From NCBI GenBank assembly GCA_900539735.1, contig UQDE01000010.1, positions 1 through 54,361 on the forward strand: a DNA stretch of 54,361 bases, read 5' to 3'. This DNA comes from an uncultured Collinsella sp. Lineage in GTDB: Bacteria > Actinomycetota > Coriobacteriia > Coriobacteriales > Coriobacteriaceae. The translations under genes were made by a program, and so were the position numbers. Shown piece after piece: positions 18,286 to 26,687 of this stretch (the stretch's first letter is position 1; each line of letters begins with the position of its first letter). Below the pieces are notes generated by a model, which worked only from the letters and a program-made list of their open reading frames with translations, searched no databases and was not told the DNA's origin.

Positions 18286-19073
18286 GAACGAATCATCACT
18301 CCGTCGGGGTCGATCTTGTCCTGAATCTTCTTAAGCGTGCGGCGCAGCAGACGCGAAACCTGCACCTGAGAAATACCAAGCTTCTTGGCGATCTCGATCT
18401 GGGTCATGCCCTTCACAAAGCGCAGCTCGATCACCTCGCGCTCGCGCGGCGAGAAATCACGGATGGCTTCCTCGATCACTAGGCGGTCATCGGTAAAGTC
18501 GAGCTCGTTGTCGTCGTCGGCGTAACGGTCGAGAATCGAGGGGGCATCGTCGGAATCGGACGCACCAGGAGCCTCGATGGGCACCGAGGTATAGGCCGAA
18601 GACGATTCCATAGCCTCGAGGACCTCATCGACAGTCATATCTAGATACTCAGCGATCTCCTCAACCTTGGGCGAACGCTGCAGCTCGTTGGTAAGTTTGT
18701 CAGTAGCTTGGTTGACCTTGGCCGAGAGCTCCTGCAGACGACGAGGTACGCGCACGCTCCAGCCCTTGTCGCGAAAATGGCGTTTGATCTCGCCCAGGAT
18801 AGTGGGTGTTGCAAACGTCGTGAACTCGAGCCCGCGCTCGGGGTCAAAGCGGTCGATAGCCTTGAGCAAACCCAGATAGCCGACCTGCATGAGGTCGTCG
18901 AGCGGCTCGCCGCGATTCTTAAATTTGTTGGCAAGAAACCTTACCAGGTTCATATGGGACATGACGAGCTGCTCGCGCGCGTCCGGATCACCGGTTTCTT
19001 TGTAGCGACGAAACAGCTCGCGGGTTTTCTCCTTGTCCCAAGCGGTCTTGCCGCTCCGGGAACGTTCGGTCAT
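18282..19073 (-). CDS. SigB/SigF-type alternative RNA polymerase sigma factor
   Basis: A 263-residue group 3 sigma-70 protein. Region 2 includes DDLMQVGYLGLLKAIDRFD and FTTFATPTILGEIKRHFRDK, region 3 includes VRVPRRLQELSAKVNQATD, and region 4 includes SPREREVIELRFVKGMTQ with the helix-turn-helix ISQVQVSRLLRR. Family members drive general stress or developmental genes and are held by RsbW-type partners. The gene just upstream encodes such a partner with a 1-nt gap. Confidence 0.93.
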   Translation of the reverse strand: MTERSRSGKTAWDKEKTRELFRRYKETGDPDAREQLVMSHMNLVRFLANKFKNRGEPLDDLMQVGYLGLLKAIDRFDPERGLEFTTFATPTILGEIKRHFRDKGWSVRVPRRLQELSAKVNQATDKLTNELQRSPKVEEIAEYLDMTVDEVLEAMESSSAYTSVPIEAPGASDSDDAPSILDRYADDDNELDFTDDRLVIEEAIRDFSPREREVIELRFVKGMTQIEIAKKLGISQVQVSRLLRRTLKKIQDKIDPDGVMIRS

Positions 19074-19074
19074 A

Positions 19075-19452
19075 TTAGATATCCGCCTTGAGGTCGAGGG
19101 AAAGCGTCAGGGGCGCCGTAGTCTTTTCGTAGGAGTCGCACACGCTCGCGAGGATGAGCTCGGCATACACCGCAGCCTGGTCGTCTTCATCGACCGTAGC
19201 CTGGTCGCCAAAGGTAATAGTCATGCCAACGTGGGTCTCATCGACATCGAATTTGATGGTGATGTCATCGCAGTCGACCGCGGTGCAACCAAAGATGAAA
19301 GCCTCCTCAGCAGCCATGCGGATGTCCTCGATGCGATCGACAGACATAGAGCACAGGGCACCAACGTTGGCTGCCGTCATGCGCACAAGGCGAGCGAGAC
19401 GCGGGTCACCGGCAACGGTCAGCGTGATAGGGCAGGTTGCTTCGCTACTCAT
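19075..19452 (-). CDS. RsbW-like anti-sigma protein with degenerate ATPase site
   Basis: A 126-residue protein placed exactly where an anti-sigma RsbW would be. The pattern MSVDRIEDIRMAAEEAFIFG matches the RsbW N-box helix (usually SEAxTNA), but the magnesium-binding Asn is replaced by Phe. No DxGxG loop is seen (ITFGDQATVDEDD instead). It probably binds the sigma factor without kinase activity; this is inference. Start ATG at 19452 has AGGAG upstream and overlaps the DUF948 gene by 8 nt. Confidence 0.7.
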   Translation of the reverse strand: MSSEATCPITLTVAGDPRLARLVRMTAANVGALCSMSVDRIEDIRMAAEEAFIFGCTAVDCDDITIKFDVDETHVGMTITFGDQATVDEDDQAAVYAELILASVCDSYEKTTAPLTLSLDLKADI

Positions 19453-20032
19453 CGCAGGACTCCTCAGAGGTCTCGGCGGGCGTATAGGTGTAATACTGAG
19501 CCGGCTTGGATACAGACTTCTGACCATCATCGTCGCCCGCGGCGGCCTCGTCCTCGCCAATTAGGATGCGCTCGGTAGGCTGCTCGGCCTCCGCAGCGGC
19601 AGCGGCGAGCTTGCGATCGGCGTCGGCTGCAGGAGCCTTCACCTTATTGAAGAGCTTCTGCACGGCACCGGCGGCAGAGTCGGTCACGCTCGACACAGCA
19701 TTGCTGGCCTCGGCCATGCTGCCCGTAACCTCGGAAATGTCGCGAACCACGGCTTCGACCTCTACGAGATTGGAGGTAAGGGCATCAACTGCCGTCTTGC
19801 TCGACTTAAGCAGCGGCTCCATCTGGGCAAGCGCCGGCGTAAGCTCATCGACAGCGCCATCGAGCTTTGCCACCACAGGCTGAGCCTCGGCGATGGTGTT
19901 GTTGAGGTCGTTCACGGTCTTATCGAGCGAGTCGACAACATTGCGGGTCTTGCGCAGGGTAAGCGCGAGCTCAGCGATGGCCCACACGCCGGCAACGGCG
20001 AGCAGCAGCAGGGCGATTTGAATGGGACTCAT
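19445..20032 (-). CDS. DUF948 domain membrane-anchored protein
   Basis: A 195-residue protein. It has an N-terminal transmembrane helix (IQIALLLLAVAGVWAIAELAL), a long amphipathic/coiled region resembling DUF948 (YtxG-like general stress proteins of Bacillus), and an acidic, disordered C terminus. It is the first gene of the operon with the anti-sigma-like and sigma genes. YtxG-type proteins belong to the SigB regulon in Bacillus, which supports a stress role. No further function can be read from the sequence. Confidence 0.75.
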   Translation of the reverse strand: MSPIQIALLLLAVAGVWAIAELALTLRKTRNVVDSLDKTVNDLNNTIAEAQPVVAKLDGAVDELTPALAQMEPLLKSSKTAVDALTSNLVEVEAVVRDISEVTGSMAEASNAVSSVTDSAAGAVQKLFNKVKAPAADADRKLAAAAAEAEQPTERILIGEDEAAAGDDDGQKSVSKPAQYYTYTPAETSEESCDE

Positions 20033-20127
20033 ACAAGCCTCCCGAAGGAATCGAAATACAGACGCTTTTCATGGTACCCCAAACAAGAGGAAAGATACCC
20101 AAAGGGAATGTGCGAGGTGCCAATGAC

Positions 20128-21477
20128 CTACTTGGGAGCGTTACCGTTACGGTCGCGCTCGCTTTGCTCTACGCGCCACTCTTCCCAACCGCGGCCCGCA
20201 GGCTGCCAGAACGCGCCGCGCTCCAACCCTTCGGGCAAATACCGCTGGTCGACCCAGCCTTCGGGATAATCATGCGGATACTTGTACACACCGTACTCAT
20301 CGCTGCCCGGGCGATGGCGATCGCGCAGGTAGCTGGGCACCTCGCGAAGCCCACTTGAATGGATGTCGGCCAGCGCCGCATCAATCGAGGCTTCGCACGC
20401 GTTAGATTTAGGCGCCAGGCAAACATAGAGTGCAGCCTGAGCCAAGTTAATGCGGCATTCGGGATAGCCAATGACCTCGGCAGACTTAAACGCGGCATGT
20501 GCCACCAAGAGCGCCTGCGGATCGGCGTTGCCGACGTCCTCGGAAGCGTGGATCATAATGCGGCGAGCAATAAACTTGGGATCCTCTCCTGCATCGATCA
20601 TGCGCGCAAGCCAATAAATGGTGGCATCGGGGTCGCTGCCGCGCATAGACTTAATAAACGCACTGATAATGTCGTAGTGCATGTCGCCGTTTTTATCATA
20701 CGAAAAACCACGACGAGGGTTGGCAATCTTAACGTCATCCACGGTGATGAGATAGCGCTCCCCCGCCGCCGGCGTTGGCGTTCCCTCGGTATCGGGACGC
20801 GTGACGGCAATCTCGCTCGCAAGCTCAAGCGTCGTGAGCGCCGAACGAGCATCGCCCGCGGCCAGCGTGCAGATGGACTTAACCGTATCCTCATCGGCCG
20901 AGAACTTGCCGTTCAGACCCTGCGGTGCCTCGAGTGCACGCTCAATCAGCGTGGCGATATCCTCGTCCTTCAGGTGCTCAAGCTCTACCACGCGACCGCG
21001 CGAGAGCAACGCCGAGTTGACCTCGAAGTACGGATTCTCCGTCGTGGCGCCAATCATAATGACGGTACGGTTCTCAACTGCATGCAGCAGAGCATCCTGC
21101 TGCGACTTGGAGAAGCGGTGAATCTCGTCGATAAATAGAATGGTGCGACGGTCGTACGTATTCAAGCGCGTCTTGGCCTCGTCAATCACGCGACGCAGGT
21201 CCTTCACGGTACCCGTGACGGCGCTGACCTCGACAAACTCGCTCTTGGTATGGTTAGCGATAATGTGGGCCAGCGTCGTTTTGCCCGTACCGGCCGGCCC
21301 ATATAGAATCACACTCGATAGCACATCATGCTCGATTGCCGCACGCAACCACGAACCCTTGCCCACGGCCTTATGCTGGCCCACGTACTCGTCGAGCGAA
21401 TTGGGACGCATGCGCACCGCGAGCGGCGCATTTTTAAAGGAACGCTCGCGCGTCGAGGCAGAAAAAAGGTCGTCCAT
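20128..21477 (-). CDS. rarA: Replication-associated recombination protein RarA
   Basis: A AAA+ clamp-loader-like ATPase acting at stalled replication forks. It has 449 residues with Walker A YGPAGTGKTTLAH, Walker B LFIDEIHRFSKSQQDALL and sensor 1 IGATTENPYFEVN, then a C-terminal MgsA-type tetramerisation domain (PDATIYWLARMIDAGEDP, EDVGNADPQAL). Start MDDLF at 21477 is preceded by GGGA at 5 nt; longer in-frame starts at 21483 and 21492 lack better signals. Confidence 0.93.
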   Translation of the reverse strand: MDDLFSASTRERSFKNAPLAVRMRPNSLDEYVGQHKAVGKGSWLRAAIEHDVLSSVILYGPAGTGKTTLAHIIANHTKSEFVEVSAVTGTVKDLRRVIDEAKTRLNTYDRRTILFIDEIHRFSKSQQDALLHAVENRTVIMIGATTENPYFEVNSALLSRGRVVELEHLKDEDIATLIERALEAPQGLNGKFSADEDTVKSICTLAAGDARSALTTLELASEIAVTRPDTEGTPTPAAGERYLITVDDVKIANPRRGFSYDKNGDMHYDIISAFIKSMRGSDPDATIYWLARMIDAGEDPKFIARRIMIHASEDVGNADPQALLVAHAAFKSAEVIGYPECRINLAQAALYVCLAPKSNACEASIDAALADIHSSGLREVPSYLRDRHRPGSDEYGVYKYPHDYPEGWVDQRYLPEGLERGAFWQPAGRGWEEWRVEQSERDRNGNAPK

Positions 21478-21537
21478 AGCCATCCCATGCATCAATCAAA
21501 AGCTTTGCTCGTCAACAGTATACCGAATATATACGAA

Positions 21538-22785
21538 CTACCGTTCGTTAATATAGGTACGGTGTGGAAACTTCAAGCCCGGGAATAGCTTGCTCGTCAG
21601 CTCGCAGAAATAGCCGTCCGTCATGCTCGCGATATAATCCACCACCGCTTGATCCTTATCGTCCTGCCAGGCATAGGTGCGATCGTAGTAGGAAAGCTGC
21701 CGCTCAATGCGCGAAATATGATGCTTAAAGATGTAAGAGGACTCGTCGCCTTTATTTAGATCCTGCAGGCAACGATCGTAGAGCTTTTCGAATGCCTCGC
21801 GCAGCTCCGCCTCGGAATCACCCTCGATACCGCCCTTGCTGTAGATCTTCTCGTAGTTCTCGCGCTTGGCCCGGCGGATCTCCTCAAACAGGTCCTCGCT
21901 CATCTCGATACGCGGTTTGCCGTAGCTATGCTCAACGATATCGATGGAAGCGTGCGTAAGGATCCAGCTGTTGTATGCTCCGCCCAGGTCATCGTCAAAG
22001 GCGTCGGGCGCCAGCAGGCCCGCCGCAATGGCATCTTGGCGATCGCGTCCAACATAGGCAAGGATATCCGAGATGCGAACCACGCAGCCCTCAAGCGTCA
22101 TGGGGCGCAGGTGCTCTATTGCGCTATAACCCGTGGCGATACAGTCCTCAACCGTCTGATCGAACTGACCAAAGGATGCCATGTGTGACAGCTCAAATAC
22201 GCGCTGCTCATATTCGCCGTTATGGCACAGCACGCCATCGAGCGTCTGGAGCGACACGTTGCGGCCGTACAAGGCATCGAGCACGCGGACCGACTGCACG
22301 TTATGGAAAAAGTAGCGACCCGTGCGCTCGTGATAGATATCGTTGAGAAAGCGCTCACCGGCGTGGCCAAAGGGCGTGTGTCCCAAGTCGTGGCCCAGGC
22401 CAATCGCCTCGATCAGATCGCAGTTGAGCCCCAGGGCGCGACCGATATCGCGCGCAATGCGCGAGACAAGCTGCACGTGCAATCCGCGCCGCGACAGATC
22501 ATCATTACTACGGAAGCTAAAGACCTGCGTTTTGCCTGCATAACGCGTGTACGCCGGAAGATGAAGAATCTTTTCGGTATCGCGCATAAACGCCGGACGC
22601 ATAAGCGTGCCTTTGTCGGCAGCGCGATCAATACGACGAATGACCTGGTCGTCGTTGCAACGATGCGGGTTGACGGCACCCGAAGCACGATCGGCGGAAA
22701 TGCGCTCGACGAGTTCGGGCGACAACGCCGCGGGAATGCGGTCCATGCGCGCCTTAATGACGGCCGTTTCTTGATTAGTTGCCAT
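21538..22785 (-). CDS. dGTPase-family HD-domain triphosphohydrolase
   Basis: A 415-residue HD phosphohydrolase that converts dNTPs to deoxynucleosides and triphosphate. The HD residues are in GLGHDLGHTPFGHAGE, with the upstream His in HVQLVSRIARDIG and the later Asp in RISDILAYVGRD. Start ATG at 22785 has AAGGAG at 6 nt. Preferred substrate cannot be set from sequence. Confidence 0.88.
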   Translation of the reverse strand: MATNQETAVIKARMDRIPAALSPELVERISADRASGAVNPHRCNDDQVIRRIDRAADKGTLMRPAFMRDTEKILHLPAYTRYAGKTQVFSFRSNDDLSRRGLHVQLVSRIARDIGRALGLNCDLIEAIGLGHDLGHTPFGHAGERFLNDIYHERTGRYFFHNVQSVRVLDALYGRNVSLQTLDGVLCHNGEYEQRVFELSHMASFGQFDQTVEDCIATGYSAIEHLRPMTLEGCVVRISDILAYVGRDRQDAIAAGLLAPDAFDDDLGGAYNSWILTHASIDIVEHSYGKPRIEMSEDLFEEIRRAKRENYEKIYSKGGIEGDSEAELREAFEKLYDRCLQDLNKGDESSYIFKHHISRIERQLSYYDRTYAWQDDKDQAVVDYIASMTDGYFCELTSKLFPGLKFPHRTYINER

Positions 22786-22816
22786 GGCATGCTCCTTAAG
22801 AAGGATGCGCAATCGG

Positions 22817-23239
22817 TTACAAAGTACAGCCCACTACCTCGATTATGGCAAATATCGGTACCAAAAACGGGAGCAATGGCAGAGAGCGCGATTTTGTGAG
22901 GAGGCAGGAGATGGCAAGGACCAGGAGCGCGACGGCAAATGCCACGATACCGCCCATAGGGTCGAGCGTGCAAAGCGCGAAGAGTGCCTTGACATCTCCC
23001 ATGCCGATGCCCGGGGTTTGGCGAAGACGACGCCAGAGGGACTCAGTCAACACAAGGGCAAGGTAGACGATGACCGCAAGACCAGCGTGGTCAAGCGCCG
23101 TGTTAACGCCTTTGTCGAGCCAAACGCCTGCTAATGCCGCCACCGCACACGCTCCGGCAAGCGCATTCGGAAACCGCCGCTCACGGGCATCAATCGCCGC
23201 GCCGGCAAAGATGCAAATCCAAAACGGGATATAGACCAT
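22817..23239 (-). CDS. Prepilin peptidase, A24 family (catalytic domain only)
   Basis: A 140-residue integral membrane aspartic peptidase. Both catalytic aspartates are visible: IDARERRFPN near the N terminus and GIGMGDVKALFAL. It lacks the cysteine-rich methylase domain of full PilD/GspO proteins, as in small TadV/CpaA types. No pilin, secretion ATPase or tad gene is present in the window. The ATG follows GAGGAGG. Confidence 0.85.
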   Translation of the reverse strand: MVYIPFWICIFAGAAIDARERRFPNALAGACAVAALAGVWLDKGVNTALDHAGLAVIVYLALVLTESLWRRLRQTPGIGMGDVKALFALCTLDPMGGIVAFAVALLVLAISCLLTKSRSLPLLPFLVPIFAIIEVVGCTL

Positions 23240-23271
23240 CGAGCACCTCCTCGAGCTGCATTACAAAAGCA

Positions 23272-23311
23272 AAAACCACCACAAAGGGCCTGTCCCCTTT
23301 GTGGTGGTTTT
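23272..23311 (-). terminator. Hairpin terminator and palindrome family member c
   Basis: Perfect 17-bp arms AAAACCACCACAAAGGG (23272-23288) and CCCTTTGTGGTGGTTTT (23295-23311) enclose 6 nt. On the minus strand a T run follows, so it can terminate the glycosyltransferase transcript. It is nearly identical in stem to the hairpin at 31064-31104. Confidence 0.85.
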
Positions 23312-23319
23312 GATGGTGG

Positions 23320-24615
23320 TTATTTGGCGCCTTGCATGACCTCGTCGAGGGTAACGTTGACGGCGTGCTGCGTCGGGACCCAGTCAACCTTCAGGAACAG
23401 CGCTGCCACCGTGATGGGGATATAGCTGAACATAAAGATCGGGAAGGTAAACAGGTTGGTTACCAGACGCCACTTTTGCGCGCAGTGAATATGCTTGTAC
23501 TCAAAGATGGTCGTGAGCAGCGCCAGGATAAAGAAGGTCTGGTACATCATCGCGAAGGTCATAATGAGCGAGGCGGCACAAGCCTGCATCTCGACCTCGG
23601 TGGCCAAGAAGCCATGCGAAAGTCCGCCCACGATGAGGAAGGTCGCATTGGCAAGCATGGAAATCAGGGACAGCAGCATGCCCGGAGCGATGGTCATAAA
23701 CATGTCATATGCGGCAAAGCGATGATAGCGAAACGTCGATTTGACAAGATGCTTGCCATAGGTAAAAAAGACCTGGTAGAAGCCCTTGGTCCAACGCATG
23801 CGTTGTTTCCAGGACGCCTTAAACGTCACGGGTTGCTCGTCAAAGAACTCCGCCGGCGCATAACCGATGCGGATGCCGTGAATGGCGCAGAACGTGGTGA
23901 ACTGGATGTCCTCGGTCAGCGTATGGAACTGCCAACCGTGCATGCCCTCGATAACACTGGCGGAGATGAGGTAACCCGAACCCGAGACAGCGCAGGACGT
24001 CTTGCAGATATTACGCGCGTTGTTAAGGAAGCGGGCCTCACGCAGATACCAGGTGGCGTTTGCAGACGAAATCCACGAACTGCCGAAGTTCTTGGAGTTG
24101 CGATAGCTCGTGACCACATGGAAGCCCTGGTCAAAGGCATCATTCATCTTGGAGACGTAATCGCGGGAGATAACGTTATCGGCATCGAAGATAAAGTAGC
24201 CCTCAAACGTGTCGGGATACTCGTTGAGAATGCGATCGAAACCAAAGTCCATGACCCAGCTCTTGCCCTTACGAGCCAGGTCATTGCGCTCGTAAACAAT
24301 GGCACCGGCCTCGCGCGCGAGCTGCGCGGTGTTGTCGGTGCAGGCGTCGGCAACGACAAAGACCTCGATGAGCTCGGACGGATAGTCCTGATCCTTGATG
24401 GAGCGAACGAGGTTGGCGATCACGGCCTCCTCGTTATGCGCCGCAATAAAGAAGGCATAACGGTGGAGCTTTTTGGCCTTGGGAGGCGCGACCTCGCCAC
24501 GAAGAGCGCCAATGACAAAGAAGACCACCTGGTACAGAAAGCAGACCGTGAGCAGCGTGACGACAATCTGGTTGAAGATCACGATGGGCGTGTTAGTTTG
24601 TAAAAAGGCGAGCAT
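23320..24615 (-). CDS. Membrane family 2 glycosyltransferase
   Basis: A 431-residue processive-type GT2. An N-terminal hydrophobic span (VIFNQIVVTLLTVCFLYQVVFFVIG) precedes the GT-A domain with VVADACTDNTAQLA, the DxD-like FIFDADN, the acceptor/base region LTEDIQF, and KQRMRWTKGF (QxxRW). Three or four C-terminal spans follow. This layout resembles NodC, cellulose and hyaluronan synthases. The polymer is unknown and no companion export gene is near. Confidence 0.88.
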   Translation of the reverse strand: MLAFLQTNTPIVIFNQIVVTLLTVCFLYQVVFFVIGALRGEVAPPKAKKLHRYAFFIAAHNEEAVIANLVRSIKDQDYPSELIEVFVVADACTDNTAQLAREAGAIVYERNDLARKGKSWVMDFGFDRILNEYPDTFEGYFIFDADNVISRDYVSKMNDAFDQGFHVVTSYRNSKNFGSSWISSANATWYLREARFLNNARNICKTSCAVSGSGYLISASVIEGMHGWQFHTLTEDIQFTTFCAIHGIRIGYAPAEFFDEQPVTFKASWKQRMRWTKGFYQVFFTYGKHLVKSTFRYHRFAAYDMFMTIAPGMLLSLISMLANATFLIVGGLSHGFLATEVEMQACAASLIMTFAMMYQTFFILALLTTIFEYKHIHCAQKWRLVTNLFTFPIFMFSYIPITVAALFLKVDWVPTQHAVNVTLDEVMQGAK

Positions 24616-24697
24616 GCAGGCTCCCAGGAACGCGTTACGTAAACAAACGTATATATTACCGTAGGGTGACCGAGTTCAAGAAACCACCTAATACTGG

Positions 24698-25711
24698 CTA
24701 GGCTTCGAGAAGACCGAGCTGCGGAACGATTTCGTCACCGGCGGCAGTGCGACCGAGCGATCGCGGGGCCAGGTCATCCAGAACCGCGGCAAGGTCCCAC
24801 GGCAGCTCGTCACGGCACTCAATGCGCTCCCCCGTCACGGGATGGTCAAACGCCACGCGCCAAGAATGAAGGAACTGCCTGGTCAGGCCCTGATCTGCGC
24901 GCGCATCGCACTTGCCGTAGAGCGGGTCGCCTACGCAGGCGTGGTTGATATGGCGCATATGCACGCGAATCTGATGTGTGCGGCCCGTAAACAGATGACA
25001 CTCGACGAGCGTATAGCCGTCGTCAAAACGCGTGGAATCAAAGCGCTCGAGAACCTTAAAGGTCGTAATGGCCTGGCGTGCGAAAGGATCGTCCGAAACC
25101 GCCATCTTGACACGGTCACGGGTAGAACGGGCTATGCCGGTGTTAATGGTGCCCTCATTCATGGCGATATGACCGTGAACAAGCGTAATGTAGCGGCGGT
25201 CGAGCGTGCGCGTACGGATAAGGTTTTGGAGCGCGCGCTGGGTGTCGTCGTCCTTGGCCGCAAGCATGAGACCCGAGGTATCGCGATCCAAGCGATGCAC
25301 GATGCCGGGGCGGTCCTCGCCCTGCACGGTACCCAGATGGTCGATACCACAGTGATAGACCAGGGCATTCGCGAGCGTACCGCTCTCATGACCATGTGCA
25401 GGATGGCACACCAGGCCGCGCTGCTTGGAGAGCACAATGAGATAGTCGTCCTCATAGCGAATGTCGAGCGGGATGGCCTCGGGAATCACATCGGTGGGAT
25501 CGTGCGGCTCGGGCAGATCGACCGAAATACGGTCGCCGGCTCGCACGGCGTACTTTTTGGACAGGCAGGTCTCGCCATTGACGCATACGGCGCCGCCCTC
25601 GATCAGATGCGCGCAGGCAGAGCGCGTGGGGCAGCCGTCGTTGGCACCCAGAAAGGCGTCGAGACGCTGGCCAGAGCAATCGTCGGCAACAAGAATATGG
25701 ATGTCGGCCAT
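24698..25711 (-). CDS. RluD/RluA-family RNA pseudouridine synthase
   Basis: A 337-residue enzyme converting uridine to pseudouridine in rRNA. It has an N-terminal S4 domain (SGQRLDAFLG) and the catalytic motif GIVHRLDRDTSGLMLAAK with the nucleophilic Asp, followed by LFTGRTHQIRVHM. Its start overlaps the lspA stop as TAATG. The lspA-rluD pairing is common in bacteria, suggesting RluD-type specificity. Confidence 0.9.
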   Translation of the reverse strand: MADIHILVADDCSGQRLDAFLGANDGCPTRSACAHLIEGGAVCVNGETCLSKKYAVRAGDRISVDLPEPHDPTDVIPEAIPLDIRYEDDYLIVLSKQRGLVCHPAHGHESGTLANALVYHCGIDHLGTVQGEDRPGIVHRLDRDTSGLMLAAKDDDTQRALQNLIRTRTLDRRYITLVHGHIAMNEGTINTGIARSTRDRVKMAVSDDPFARQAITTFKVLERFDSTRFDDGYTLVECHLFTGRTHQIRVHMRHINHACVGDPLYGKCDARADQGLTRQFLHSWRVAFDHPVTGERIECRDELPWDLAAVLDDLAPRSLGRTAAGDEIVPQLGLLEA

Positions 25712-26310
25712 TAACGCTCATTCCTTTCGCGAATCTTGCGGGCACGCTCCCCACGCTGCTTGGCTTTGCGCTTAGCGCGGGCCTCATCACGGGCATTGAG
25801 CTCAGCAGTCGCATCGACTTCGCGGGCCGCAGGGCTCAAGAACATGTAACCAACGAGGGCGAGCACAACGCCCACGGTAATGCCGATATCGGCCACATTG
25901 AAGACGGGAAAGTCGATGAAGGTGGTGGCAATAAAATCGGTCACAAAGCCAAAAGCCAGACGGTCGATCGCGTTGCCAATGGCGCCGCCCGCGACCATAG
26001 CCATGCCCACAACCTCCAAGCGAGCAAGCTGGGGCGCGCGAAACAAGTACACGGCAATGGCGACAATGACCGCAAGCGCCAGCAAAGCAAACGCAACGCC
26101 ATGCCCCTCGCCCATGCTAAAGGCAGCACCGATATTGCGGACAAATAGAAAGTCGATCACACCGGGGATAACAGTCACATGCAAAGCGTCGCCCACGGCA
26201 CGAACCGCAAGTTTGGTCAGCTGATCAAAAAGCAGCACAACCAGCGCCACCCCACCAGCAACACACAACCGCCAACGCAAAGGCGGCGTCATATCCCCAG
26301 TACGACCCAA
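25711..26310 (-). CDS. lspA: Lipoprotein signal peptidase II
   Basis: A four-span membrane aspartic peptidase that cleaves prolipoprotein signal peptides after diacylglyceryl modification. Catalytic Asp residues lie in GNAIDRLAFG and FNVADIGI; FVRNIGAAFSM is also conserved. A basic tail of about 35 residues (RAKRKAKQRGERARKIRERNER region) extends beyond typical members. Start is uncertain: the TTG at 26310 has a good GGGGA site, while the ATG at 26292 has GGGG too close. Confidence 0.9.
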   Translation of the reverse strand: MGRTGDMTPPLRWRLCVAGGVALVVLLFDQLTKLAVRAVGDALHVTVIPGVIDFLFVRNIGAAFSMGEGHGVAFALLALAVIVAIAVYLFRAPQLARLEVVGMAMVAGGAIGNAIDRLAFGFVTDFIATTFIDFPVFNVADIGITVGVVLALVGYMFLSPAAREVDATAELNARDEARAKRKAKQRGERARKIRERNER

Positions 26311-26431
26311 CTCAATCCCCTACCCTCAAGAACATCGAATTCCGTTTAACGCAATTAACCATCTTATATTGCCACACGCAGAGCGCACGACATATCCACC
26401 AACACAAGCGAAATAACCAGCTAAAAACGAA

Positions 26432-26460
26432 AGCGACATTCCGAATAACGGAATGTCGCT
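26432..26460 (-). terminator. Probable terminator of the ileS transcript
   Basis: Perfect 12-bp arms AGCGACATTCCG and CGGAATGTCGCT flank 5 nt. On the minus strand TTCGTTTTTAG follows, a plausible U tract. It lies about 225 nt beyond the ileS stop. Confidence 0.75.
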
Positions 26461-26466
26461 TAATAG

Positions 26467-26493
26467 CTTTCGACTAAAAGCGCAAGTCGAAAG
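26467..26493. repeat. Hairpin in the ileS 3' region
   Basis: Nine-bp perfect arms CTTTCGACT (26467-26475) and AGTCGAAAG (26485-26493) flank 9 nt. It is one of four stems in a row between ileS and lspA. No T run is present on either side. Confidence 0.65.
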
Positions 26494-26545
26494 AAAGCCT
26501 CTAGCTCCAGCAATGGAAACGCCGCGTTATCGTCACCAACAGCGA

Positions 26546-26643
26546 AAACGTCCCTAAGCGAGCAAGGTGACGTGAAAAAGGAGGGAAGCGTACTTTGGTA
26601 CGCGACCGACGATTGAACGTCAGATTGCCGCTTAGGGGCGTTT
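26546..26643. repeat. Nested structured element, about 98 bp
   Basis: The outer arms AAACGTCCCTAAGCG (26546-26560) and CGCTTAGGGGCGTTT (26629-26643) pair over 15 bp with one G-U. Next come GCAA/TTGC and then GACGT/ACGTC. In the middle is a perfect hairpin GCGTAC-TTTG-GTACGC (26588-26603). No open frame of known family covers it. It could be a structured RNA in the ileS 3' region or a small palindromic mobile element; the sequence alone does not decide. Confidence 0.7.
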
Positions 26644-26652
26644 GCAGCGTCG

Positions 26653-26687
26653 GTAGGTTACGGCGTTCTACGAACGCCGTAACCTAC
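26653..26687. repeat. Perfect 16-bp palindrome overlapping the ileS stop
   Basis: Arms GTAGGTTACGGCGTTC (26653-26668) and its complement (26672-26687) flank only TAC. The ileS stop codon (26684-26686) lies inside the arm. No T run follows, so it may protect the mRNA 3' end rather than terminate. Confidence 0.7.

Noticed and set aside
20060..20110. SigB-type promoter (GTTT/GGGTA hexamers) ahead of the sigma operon
   Set aside because: GGGTAT occurs on the minus strand, but no convincing -35 element is found at 12-15 nt. The match is too weak to report as a promoter.
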